Positions 1-11,119 of a DNA stretch of 64,000 bases are shown piece by piece; positions within the stretch are counted from its first letter, which is position 1; the number at the start of each line of letters is the position of its first letter. Below the pieces are notes generated by a model. That model saw only the letters and a list, made by a program, of their open reading frames with translations. It was not told the DNA's origin and made no database searches. The translations under genes were made by a program, and so were the position numbers. The stretch covers positions 10,900,442-10,964,441 of the forward strand of contig CM053332.1 of assembly GCA_028583605.1 (NCBI GenBank). The letters are read 5' to 3'. Source of the stretch: Dastarcus helophoroides (taxonomy: Eukaryota > Arthropoda > Insecta > Coleoptera > Bothrideridae).

Positions 1-460
1 ATTGAAAGATAGTCAGAAATTGCAAAAGAAGTGAAATTTTGAAAACCAAAATTTTCCAAAAAAAATTCAAAAACTTTAATGGACAAACATTTAAAAAAAT
101 TAAAATTTTAAAAGAATAACTTTCGAAAAACTTCAATTTTTCAGAAAAATTAATCAATTTTAAAAAAAGGCCAAATTTTGAAAAAGGAATTCCTAATTTT
201 GAAATAAAATCGTGAAAAATATATCAACATTTCAAAAAAACTCGACATTAAAAACAAATGAAAGCATAAAAAACCTGTTTATAAAGTTTTGATGTCAAAT
301 TAAAAAAAAAAGTCGAGGTTTGAGACAGAAGCAGAAATTTTTAAATGATGTCGAAAATTTGAAAAAGACAAAAAAAGTCAAAATTTACTTTAAAAAGCAG
401 AAATTTTAAAAAATGCGAAATTTAAAAAAAGTCGAAATCTTGAAAAAACCCAACCCTTCA
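1..460. repeat. AT-rich filler tract (poly-A orientation)
   Basis: Low-complexity sequence made of A-runs separated by short words such as GTCGAAATTT and TTTGAAAAA. It is the same filler found inside the hAT-like elements further right. It has no credible coding potential; the open frame crossing it on the minus strand is phenylalanine-rich and unlike any protein I know. The stretch at 500-542 ends in GCGTCACCCTG, which could be the right end of a hAT-like element whose left end is outside the window, but this cannot be tested here. Confidence 0.6.
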
Positions 461-639
461 AATATTTTAGATGTTCAAAAGTCAAAATGTATCCGAATAC
501 ACATTGGATCTTTCGCCCTCCTTGGATCTCTGCGTCACCCTGGTTGAGAAGGTTCAAATGAATCAGTTTTTTGTAAAACTGCGACACAAAATTGAAAATT
601 TGGAAATTCAGAAATACGAATTTCAAGTTCAAGTAAACA

Positions 640-1442
640 TATTTTCTTAGATTACACTCATTTTAGGAAATTTTTATGGAATAAAATGTCATTTTGTTGT
701 TTATTCATATATCAATAACGTTAAAACATTCTCAAAAACAAAGTGACAAACCAAGAAGAAAATTTTTAATATCTGGATGCCAAACAAAAATAAAAACATT
801 TCCCCCAGATTTAAACAGTTTCGCGCCACGCAAAAGCAAAGCCAACATCACGGTCGTATGCCATTCTGAATAACTACAAAGGACGCTACATAAATTCATA
901 AATTACTCATATAATCAAAAGAGATATCGATAATACTACTAACAAAAAATGTTGCTTGCAATATATACTAGATAATTTTGTACAGACATTTTACATGTCG
1001 ACGCACGATATTTGTTATATCAGTTAAATAAAATCGAGTCTGCCATGAGCTTCGCTTGGGTTTGCTGTAAACGCCAACTTGATCTGAACTCATTTTCTAA
1101 AAAAATCTTTAAATACCCGCATTTCGTAGGAGTTAAGGTCCTACATAAATAGAAAATAAAATTATACATCGATTTTGTTAACGCCATTTATTCGGAAAAC
1201 ACGTACTTTCACAGATATTTCAAATTTCAAGTATGTATAAATTCTTTCTACTAGCGCTCGCGTCATGTAGCCATTGTTTATACGGGCATACATATCAAAT
1301 AATCCACACCAGTAAAAGTCGATATTTTGTGCATAAACCGAGAAAAATTCCTAGATAAAAATTATTACAAAAAAAATTATGAAGCCAATTTGGTGAAATT
1401 TTCATCGATTGGGATAATAATGAGGAAAATATTAAGACTTAC
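640..1442. other. No gene recognised; probable first intron of the minus-strand gene at 1443
   Basis: This AT-rich but less repetitive stretch lies just downstream of the splice donor of the exon at 1443-1485 on the minus strand, so it should be intronic. I see no second exon with good splice sites and no complete transposon. The region 800-1100 is more mixed in composition than the filler. Confidence 0.4.
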
Positions 1443-1485
1443 CGGCAATTTCTTTGCGGAGCTCCTCGGTTGAGATGTCTGCCAT
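1443..1485 (-). CDS. First coding exon of a DEK_C/SWIB-domain-like protein (partial)
   Basis: On the minus strand an ATG at 1485-1483 opens MADISTEELRKEIA and is followed after one further base by a consensus donor GTAAGT (1442-1437), so the exon ends in phase 1. The peptide resembles the N-terminus of insect proteins with a DEK C-terminal domain followed by a SWIB/MDM2 domain, which are nuclear DNA- or chromatin-associated proteins. Only 14 residues are visible and the remaining exons should lie off the left edge, so the name is an inference from a short match. The sequence upstream of the ATG (about 1486-1570) is more GC-rich than the surroundings, as expected for a 5' UTR and promoter. Confidence 0.5.
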
Positions 1486-2448
1486 GATGATAGAATGAAT
1501 ACGCACTATACAACGGACGAGGACGGAGCAACTAAATGGTTCAAGCTTGTGGAGTGGTAGGGTCCGCTTGGAACGAAAACTACGAAGGCAAGCATAGATT
1601 GCTACGTATTTGAAATAAGTGAGTTGAGCGTATTGCCTAATATTTGGTCAATTCATCTTGTTATTTGTAGTCATTGATATATTATTAAAATATTAAAAAT
1701 ACAATAAATAAATAAGAAAATTGTCACATTATATTTTAAGATTTTTTTGTGACTGAAGATACAGACATTAGCATTTTTTTCAAATATGCTTGAAAAATAT
1801 ATGAATAGAATACGAATACGACATATTTAAATGTTCTGTTGTTTTCCCAATATATACTGACTGAATTATAATTAATTTAATTATGTATCACTAATATACC
1901 TAAATATAATTATATATTAGTAAGTACTTTGCAGTGGCGGCTGGTGACTTTTTGACAGGGGGTGCGCAGATGCAAAAACAGGGCTTCGACCGGAACTGAA
2001 CCGAAAACCGGAAACCAAAAAAACCGTTATTTTTGTAGGAACGAAAACCGGAATAGAATCGGAAAAAATAACGGTTTTTTTCGGTTCGTTGAATTTGTAT
2101 GTTCTTAAAATAATTTTTACTTTACCCTAAAGTTTGGTATTTTTTTAGAAATTTCCTTTTCAAAATTTTACACAAATTCATCACTTTCATCTGAAAATTA
2201 TGAGTTAACTTTAAAGAACATTTTTTTGAAAGTTCAATTAGAAACCTACAATTTCCACTCTTTCTAAGAAAATGTTGATTTTATTCTGAAAATTTCAAGT
2301 CAAATTGAATTTTAAGTTGTATAAGTTGAATATTCAATTTTTTAAATTTTTGGTTCTGTTTTGAAATTTGGACCCTTTTCTCAAACTATTTCCTTTCTTT
2401 TTATAAAATTTCGAGTTTAAAATACAAATTTTATGTGCTATTGTAAAT

Positions 2449-5400
2449 CAGGCACGTAGTCAGGATTTTCGTTCGATGGGGGGGGGGTCCAACTCCCCAT
2501 TCCCTTTTTTTATGTTAGAGACACAGAAACTTCTTCGAAAAAAGCAATATTGCAAAATTTAAAGACAAAACTCAGTTGTTAAATCAATAAACGTCTTGGT
2601 CTTTTACTTAGTGCTCATTTTTTATTTTTGCATAAAATTTCTAATCTTAACTTTGAAATTTGGACTATAATTCGGAACTCGAAAGTTCGACTTCAGACTT
2701 CAGTCTCTATATTTAAATCATTCAAATTTAAATTTTAAAAATATTTTTAGAATTACCCAGTAATTTTTTCAAAATAACTGATTTTTGAACTTTTCAGAGC
2801 AGCATAAAATTTGAGATCAAAGATGAAATTAGGAATATTAGATATTAAAGATGAAATAAAAAAAATTTAATAGAAGCTTCCATTTTAATTTGTATTTCGA
2901 TTTTTATCGAAACTTTGAATTTATTTTAAAAATCTTCAGGAAAAGCGGAAATTTGGACGAAAAATTAAAAGGATGAAAAAGAAAAGAACTTTATCATTAA
3001 AAATCCAGAAGCGTCGAAGTTTAAGGTACATTTTTTTAAAACTCAAAATGTTGAGTTTACCAAAATATTCAGAAAAAATTTAAATATTGAGAAAAAACCG
3101 AAAGTTATCTGATGAAGCAAAACTTTTGGGTTTAAACTCGAAATTTGTTTAAAAAAGTAGTAATTTCGTGACTAGGATTAACATTTGAAACAAAAAACAC
3201 AGTTTTTAGTGCAAAGCTAAAAAATTAGAAAAAAAAAATAAAAAACTGAAATTGTAAAATAAAAATCTTTAGAAAAAATTAAAATTTTAAACAAAAAAAA
3301 CGCTAACATTATAAAAAATATTTGGAGCTAAACTGAAAAGGAAATGTTTAGAAAATCGAAATTTATAAAATCATTTTTTAGAAATTTCGATCTTAAAGTC
3401 GAAATGGCAAAATAAAAATGTAGATATTTCTAAATTATTTCAAAATGTTAAATAAAAATTAAGTCTCAAAAATATCAATAGTTATCAACTGAAAATTTTG
3501 TTTAAATAAAAGCAAAATTAAAAGTCCAAACTTGAAACTAAACTAAACTAAAATGAATATTTTGAAAATAAGGTCAAAATACGTATAAATATGTTTATCA
3601 AAAGAGTCGAAATGTTGAATTTGAATCAAAATTTAAAAGAAAGTGGAAAGAATTTTACAAAAGAAGTTGATATTTCGAAAATTTCTAAAAATAATCGAAA
3701 TTTCGAAAAACATTGGAATGTATAGAAAATTTATGAAACTGCACCTAAAAAATAGTGTAATTTCCTTTATATTTGCAGCCAATATTTAGTTTAAGTTTTT
3801 CCCTCTAAAATAAATCGCGAAAATAAGAATATTAATAATTGCAAATTTTAGAAAATAATTTAAGTTTTAAGTAAAACATTTGTGAAAGATATTTCTGGAA
3901 GCTCGAAGTTTAAAAAAAAATTATAATCACAAATTACAATCAAAATCTCTAAAAGAGAGCTAAACTTTTGCAAAAAGATCGATATTTATACACAAAAATC
4001 ACTCAGAAATAAAACATTTCTTAGAAAAAACAGCAGAATTCAGCAAAAAATTGTTTATACGTTTATACGTATCGACTATATGCTTATAGAGACGTAGAAT
4101 GGAAGAAAATAACTTGAAATTTTCAATTTCAACTCGGAATTTTGAAAAAATAATCAAAATTTCTAGAAAATACTCTTCAGAAAATATAAAAACATACATC
4201 AATTACTTTTACGAATTTGTTTCTTTTATTTTATTTTTTTTTCATTTTGTTAATTAGTAAAAGTGAAGAATAAAATCTAGTGACCTTACCATTATATAAA
4301 TTTGACAAATAAAAACGTGAAACTTACCAAAGAAAAATTTCCTAATATCTATTTTGAGTTTACGTATTTAACTTATCACCGATCAAGAATCGACTTTTTT
4401 TTTTTGAAGTGAAAATTACAAGAGCGTAGAAAGAACATCAATTTGAAAAAAAATTATCACGGAATGTTGACTTTTTCTTCTTTAAATCCCGAGATTAAAG
4501 TCAAAATTTCAACTTTAATGTGAAAATTTCGAAAAAAAAACGTCGAAATTTGGTGTTTAAAGTCGAAATTTCTAAAAAAAAAAGTTGAAATTTTAATTTT
4601 TAAAAACGAAAATTGTATAAAGGCGTAGAAAGGACATCGATTAAAAAAAATTTTGTGTTTAGAAATTTCGACTTTTTTCTCAAACTTCGACTTTTTTCTC
4701 AAACTTCGACTTTTTTCTCAAATTTAGACTTTTTTCACAAAATTTCGACTCTTTTTGGAAATTTTGACTTTTTTCTGGAAAGTTCCACTTTTTCGAAATG
4801 TTACAAAGGCGTAGAAAAGACATCGATTAAAAAAAATGTCATTTTAAGAAATTTCAACTTTTTTTCTCAAATTTCGATTTTAAGCTCGAAATTTCGACTT
4901 TTTTCTCGAAATTTAGATTTTTTTCTTAAATTTTGACTTTATTTCTCAAAATTTCGACTTTTTTCTCGAAATTTTGACTTTTTTCTCAAAATTTGATTTT
5001 TTCCTCGAAATTTTGCCCTTTTTCTCGAAATTTCGTTTTTTTTTTCTCAAATTTCGACTTCTTTCTCGAAGTTTTGGCCTCAATATAGAAATTTCGACAT
5101 TTCTCTCAAAATTTCGACTTTATACTCAAAAATTCGACCTTTTTTTATCGAAATTTCGACTTTTTTTCTCGAAATTTCATCCTTTTGCTCTAAATATTTC
5201 GAAATTTCTACTTTTTCTCGAAATTTCGACGTTCTTCTCAAATTTCGAATTTTTGCTCGAAATATTTCGAAATTTCGACGTTATTTTCAAATTTCGACTT
5301 TTTCGTCGAAATTTCGGCCTTAATCTGAAAAGTTCGACTTTTTTCCTCAAAATTTCGTTTCTTTTTTCTCAATTTTAGACTTTTTTCTCAAATATCGACT

Positions 5401-7043
5401 TTTTTCTAGAAATTTTAACCTTGATATCGAAATTTCGACATTTTTCTCGAAATTTAGATTTTTTTCTCAAATTTCGACTTTTTTCTCGACTTTTCTAGAA
5501 AATTCGACTTTTTCTCGAAATTTGGACCGTTTTCTCGAAATTTCGACCTTAATCTGAAAAGTTCGACTTTTTTCTCTAAATTTCGTCTTTTTTTCTCAAT
5601 TTTCGACTTTTTTCTCAAATATCGACTTTTTTCTTAAAATTTTGACCTTAATATCGAAATTTCGACATTTCTCTCAAAATTTCGATTTTATACTCAAAAT
5701 TTTGACCCTTTTTTTTATCGAAATTTCGACTTTTCTTTATCGAAATTTCGATTTTTTTTTCGCAAATTTCGACTTTTTTTCTCAAAATTTCGTCTTTTTG
5801 CTTGAAAGATTTCGAAATTTCTACTTTTTCTCGAAATTTCGACGTTATTTTCAAATTTCGACTTTCTTCTCAAAATTTCGGCCTTAATCTGAAAAGTTCG
5901 ACTTTTTTTTCAAAATTTCGTTTTTTCTTTCCCAACTTTAGACTTTTTTCTCAAATATCGACTTTTTTCTCGAAATCTTAACCTTTATATCGAAATTTCG
6001 ACATTTTTCTCGAAATTTCGGCTTTAAACTCAAAATGTCGACTATTTTTCTAGAAATTTCGACTTTTTTCTCAAATTTCGACTTTTTTCTCGGAATTTCG
6101 ACTTACGTTTTTCTCAAACTTCGACTTTCTTCTCGAAATTTCTACCTTTTTCTCGAAATTTCGACTTTTTTTTCAAATTCCGACTTTTTTCTCGAAATTT
6201 TGATCTTAATCACGAAGTTTCGATTTTTCATTCGAATTTTCAATTTTCATCTCGAAATTTCTAAAAAAAAGATCAAAATTTGCTAACTAAAAATAGCAAT
6301 TATTGAACGCACCCTACTACAAACTGTCAAGATTGTTGGGAAAGAGTGGTGGGACGAAACTGTCATCTACCTAATTTGACCATAGTGTAGAAATTTCGAC
6401 ATTAGTCTCGGAATTTTAAGAAGAAAGTAGAAATGTCAAGAAAAAAGTCGAAATTTTGAGAAAAAAGTCAAAATTTCGAGTGTTAAGTCGAAATTTCGAG
6501 TTTAAAGCCGAAATTTCGAGAAAAAAATCAAAATTTAAAAAAAAACCGAATTTTTGACAAAAAAGTCGAAATCCCTAAACATTTTTTTTATAATCAGTGT
6601 ACTTTTTACGCTTTTGTAAAATGTCGAAATTTCTAAATATAATTTTTTTTAATGAATGCCTTACTACGCTTTTGTAAAATGTCGACTTTTTTCTCGAAAA
6701 TTCTACTCCATGCATACATATGTCAAGAAAGCCGAAATTTGGGGTAATAAAAAATTGAAATTACTGAACGTAGTCTACTGCCAAGTGTCAATATTAAATT
6801 GTAAAAGGGTGCATGTATTGGGAAGCCTTGAGTTCATTGCCAATTTTTATTAAAATGTCTACATGGCTATTTTGCTTTTCATAAGCTGAATAGTTGGCAA
6901 TTTCCAAAATTATTTATATGCTTAAATATACAATCAGCCGTTTTTCTACTGATATTTCAATTCGTATCATCGTAAATTTTTTGGGGAATATTCATTTCGG
7001 GGAGGGTCCGGACCCCTTGGACCCCCCCCTGGCTACGTGCCTG
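2449..7043. mobile_element. hAT-like non-autonomous element A, copy 1, nested in C
   Basis: The ends are CAGGCACGTAGTCAGG at left and, reverse-complemented, CAGGCACGTAGCCAGG at right, each followed by a G-rich stretch. A perfect 8-bp duplication TTGTAAAT flanks it (2441-2448 and 7044-7051). There is no transposase. Positions 2449-4400 and 6811-7043 align with the two ends of copy 2 (11195-13289), whereas the middle, about 4400-6800, is a filler block that copy 2 lacks. Confidence 0.88.
4650..6290. repeat. Quasi-tandem array of about 20-bp units inside A1
   Basis: Units of roughly 19-21 bp built as TTTTTTCTC plus GAAATTTCGAC are repeated for about 1.6 kb with many substitutions and small indels. 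The unit contains the self-complementary GAAATTTC. Apparent reading frames here are repeat translations and not proteins. From about 6370 to 6590 the same motif continues in the opposite orientation (AAAAAAGTCGAAATTTC). Element copy A2 lacks this block, so it was either expanded in A1 or deleted from A2. Confidence 0.85.
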
Positions 7044-7689
7044 TTGTAAATATGGACTCAAGCAGTGAAGTTTTTTTCATTGAAGCCCAGTTTCCTGGCA
7101 ATTTTATTTGCAAATTTGAATTTTTCCGAAAATTCCAACTTTTTCTTTAGAACAAACACTCAAACTTTGTTTTTTTTTCCCTCAAACTTGGATTTTCCCT
7201 TTTATAACATAATACCCTTGTTTTTTGAAGTTATTAATAAAAATTTCGAGTTACCTTGAATTTTTTCCTTTAAATTTCACTTTAATTTAAATATGCCAAT
7301 TTTTTTCTCGATATTTCAAATTCTAATGATATTTTGCTATGCCCACTTCATCAAACTTCCCAAAATCTCAAAATTTGTGATAAAATCTTGCTATTTCCAA
7401 TTTTTCCTAGAAATTGGGAATTTCAGTCAAAATTTCAAGAGAAAAATACAACATTTATACTCCAATTTAAAGCCGGGATCTTGAAATTGAAGTCGAAATT
7501 TTAAAGATAAACTTGGAACGATGACATGTTAGAAAGCGTCCAATTTAAACTTCCAATTTTTATCTGGTTTTGTTTAAGCTGTATTTCAGTTTTTTCCTAA
7601 AATTTAGATTTCCGGCTCGAAGCTGCGATTTTTGTTTAGATTGTTTTGAATTTAGGCAGCTTTAAAATCGAAATTTAGTTAAATCTTGA

Positions 7690-9330
7690 ATTCCTTTTGT
7701 AAAATTCGTTCAAAATTTAAAAATTGGTAATTTGAAAACCTAGATTCTTCACCAAAATTAAAAAAATTGTGGGACAGACGAATTTTGAAAAAATGTTAAA
7801 GTTATCACAAAAACTCGAACTTTTGAAAAAAATGGAGATTTCGAAAAAACTTTAAATTTTGGATGAAGCTATATTTAATTTTGAAAAAAGTCTCAATTTT
7901 GATGATAAAAGGTAACACTTTTCAAAAAAGATTAAAATCCTGAAAAAATTCAAATATTTCAAAGATTCGCAATTTTGAAAAAAGTGAAAATTTTCGGGAA
8001 AAAATCGGAATTATCAAAAAAAGAAGTTAAAACTTCGAGAAATAGTAACAATTTTGAGCTTAAGTGGAAATTTTCAAAAAAAAGGTAATTGTTTTGAAAA
8101 AAAAATGTTTCATCATAATTATATTATAAAAAATTCAAACTTTTGAAAAAAAGAGAAAATTATTCAAAAAAAAAAAATCAAATTCTGAAAAAGTTATAGC
8201 TTCGGGAAAAAGTCGAAATTTCGATGATAAAAGGTCGAAGTTTTCAAAAAAAAGTCTAAATTTTGGAAAAGGTTTGAAAATATTAAAAATGTCGGAATTT
8301 TGAGAATTAATTTAATTTTTCAAAAAACAAAAATTAAAGAAATACCTAATTTTTTAAATAAAAGTTCAGTTTATTACATAAAAGCCGAAACTTCAAGAAA
8401 AAGTCGAAATTTAAAAAAAAAATCTCAGTTTTCAAAAAAAGATCAAAGCTTTGAGAAATTGTCAAAAGTTTGACCAAGGTCAAAAATTAAAAAAAAAACA
8501 GAGTAGAAGGTTTTAAAGGTGAGTTTTTTAACATCATTAAATTTACAGAAAAAGCAAAATTTTGAAAAAAAAAATAATTATTTGGAGAAAAGATCAAAAT
8601 TATGTATAAAGATGTTTTGGGAAATATATTAAAATTTAAAGCTAAAAAAAAGAACATTTAAATTTGAAAGTTTTCAAAATATAAAGACGAAATGCTTTAA
8701 GGAAATCGAAAATTGTTTAAGAATTTTCAATTAAAATCGAATGCAGCATTTAAAAAGAGTAATCATTTTTAGAAAGTCAGTATCTTGCGAAAAAGTGAAA
8801 ATTGAAAAAAAGTTGAATAAAAAAACAAACATTCGAGAGAGTCGATATTTGCAAAAAGTTAAAACTTTGAAAAAATTCAAATTTTTAAAAAGAATTGAAA
8901 TGTTTAAAAAAAATTGAATTTAAAATTAGTTATATTTGCAAAAAAAGATGAAATTTCGAGTCTGAAATTTCTGATATTTACAAAAATGTCAGACAACTTC
9001 GAGATCAATTCTAAATATTCAAAAAAAATTGTAATTTTCAAAAAATAACATTTTTAACAAGAACGAAAGTTATAAAAGTAAAATGTTTAAAAAAATCAAA
9101 ACCAATCAAATAAGACAGAATTTTGAGGAATTTGGAATATTCAAAAAATCAAAATTTTAAAAAAGGTCGAAATTTTCGAAATCAAATTAAAATTTCGAAA
9201 ATTTGGAAGTCGAACGGGAAAAGATCGACTTCGTCAAAAAGTGGGTTTTTATTGTCGAAAATTTTCAAAATAAGTCAAAATTTTCAATAAAAATCGAATT
9301 CTTCAGAAAAGTCGAAACTTTCAAAAAGTA
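7690..9330. repeat. AT-rich filler in element C (poly-A orientation)
   Basis: Irregular A-runs alternate with words such as GTCGAAATTT and TTTTGAAAAA. This is more degenerate than the 4650-6290 array and has no fixed period. No gene is seen. Confidence 0.65.
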
Positions 9331-9760
9331 TATAACCAAAGGATCCTTTCTCTTTTTTTCACCTAGTCAAATGCACGGGTATCAGACAATTTTTTTTATA
9401 AAGTTGGAGGTTTGAAGTTTGAACTCAAAATGAACCCAGAATCCAGAGTTTCAGCCTGAAATTTTTAAATTCGAAAAATCGAGAAATATTTCCTTCAAAT
9501 TTTAAGCATTACCACAGAAGCTATATGCTGTAATATTTAAAAAAGAGGGAAAACATTTCCTGAATTATGTTAGAAAATCAATTTAAATAAAAAATTAGAA
9601 AAAATTAAAAAAATTAGTAAGCTGAAACTGAACCGAAAACTGGAAAAAACCGCTATTTTTGTCGGAACGAAAACCGGAACGGAACCGATATGATTTTTTC
9701 CCGGAACGAAAACCAAAAACCGGAACGACAAAAATAGAGGTTCGATGCCCTGTGCAAAAA

Positions 9761-11070
9761 TATTAGTAGTTAAGAGTTTAGGTGACTCCAGTGCCATAGC
9801 AAGGTATTAAATTTAAGAGAAACAAAAGTGATACAAAATTTGTGATATTTAATAGTATTTTTACGAATTAAATTTATAAAACACCTTATAGCCTCCAAAA
9901 TATTTTCGGGTTATCATCTCTAAATTATTTTCATCAAGAAAAAAAATCATTATCGACATTTCTGACCCCCTTAAAGTACTCTGTGCGGTTGAACCTGGTT
10001 ACGGTTCTAGATTACTTAATTAAATTTGTTTGCTTTCATAGGAATAAAATTATATCACTTTTTCATGAAAACTGCATTTGAAGATAAAATGTATTTTATT
10101 ACAAAGTTCTAATTAAATTCTATAAAAACACAAAAAAATATTTTTTTAAACAACATCCGCTCTACGATCTTTTAAAGAAATAAAGTGTTCATTACTTTCT
10201 CAGCAAAATTGTTTAGATCCAAATTTACAAATTAATAATTAGACCCTAGAATAGGTACTGCTATCTCTTTATGAATAGCCGTACTATTGGCAGTTAGACC
10301 TGTAAGCGGCACAATTAGCAATCGCAATCAAATCAGCCGGTACCTACGCATTTAGCATCATAAACCGTAAATACACACTTCAAACTCTGACTCGTACTCA
10401 CCATTTGGCAACATCGCTTCAGCGGAGCGGCGTACCGCACCGCGGGCTAGCTTTAGCGTGGTGTTCTGTAGTTTATTTCTCCGTATCCCGTGGAGGCCGT
10501 TGATAGGCTTCGCATGGCAGCCACGCTAGGTGCATAATTCTGCGCGCACCAACATATTTCAATTTCCTCATAGTATATAATATTTTTCTAAATATTTCGC
10601 TTATTTTTTATATCTTCGGCTTTTTTCAAAATTTTGACTTTTTCTGAAAGCTGTAACTTAAAAATTTTAACTTCTTTGTTTCAGCATTTTCCAAAATTCT
10701 TTAAAAATCCTGACATCAAAATTTCAATTTTTCTTTCGATTAAATTTTTAAAATATTTTGACTTTTTTGCAAATTTCGATTCTTTTCAAAGTTATACTTT
10801 TCCTAAAAATATACCGACTATTTTTCAAAATTTTCACTTTTTTCTGTAAATCGTTTTTTAAGAATTTTAAATGTTCATTAAAATTTTGACATTTTTTAAA
10901 ATTTTAACTTTAAAATTTCGACTTTTTTGAAAATTTTTGTTTCTATAATCTTTCATTTTTTTTAAATGTCGAAATTTTAAAAGATGTAATTTTTTATGAT
11001 GTTAGAATAACGATGTTTTTTTGAAATTTTCGCTTTTTTTACTAGGAGTTGGAATTAGTTTTAATGGTTT
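9761..11070. other. No gene recognised; mixed sequence then poly-T filler
   Basis: The part from 9761 to 10560 is ordinary AT-rich DNA with one markedly GC-richer patch at 10380-10530 that I cannot assign. From 10600 to 11060 the sequence is filler in poly-T orientation. No splice-consistent exon or complete terminal repeat pair was found here. Confidence 0.4.
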
Positions 11071-11119
11071 TTTTTTTCGAAATTTGAGGCTTTATTGAGC
11101 AAAAATGGTTACAAATCGA

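Larger units (their letters stand above)
1979..9752. mobile_element. hAT-like non-autonomous element C, interrupted by A1
   Basis: The left end reads CAGGGCTTCGACCGG and the reverse complement of the right end reads CAGGGCATCGAACC. Both are followed by a subterminal zone of AACCGGAAC-type words (1990-2090 and 9625-9735). The element is flanked by the identical 8-bp sequence TGCAAAAA at 1971-1978 and 9753-9760, the target duplication length of the hAT superfamily. It contains no transposase frame. Removing the nested element A1 leaves about 3.2 kb, mostly AT-rich filler that is poly-T oriented up to about 7650 and poly-A oriented from about 7690 to 9330. Confidence 0.85.

Noticed and set aside
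500..542. GCGTCACCCTG as the right end of a hAT-like element
   Set aside because: The matching left end would be outside the window, so neither terminal repeat nor target duplication can be tested.
4613..6286. Several phenylalanine-rich open frames over the filler array
   Set aside because: They are translations of a 20-bp repeat with T-runs. The same style appears wherever filler occurs, in any frame, with no domain or conserved start.
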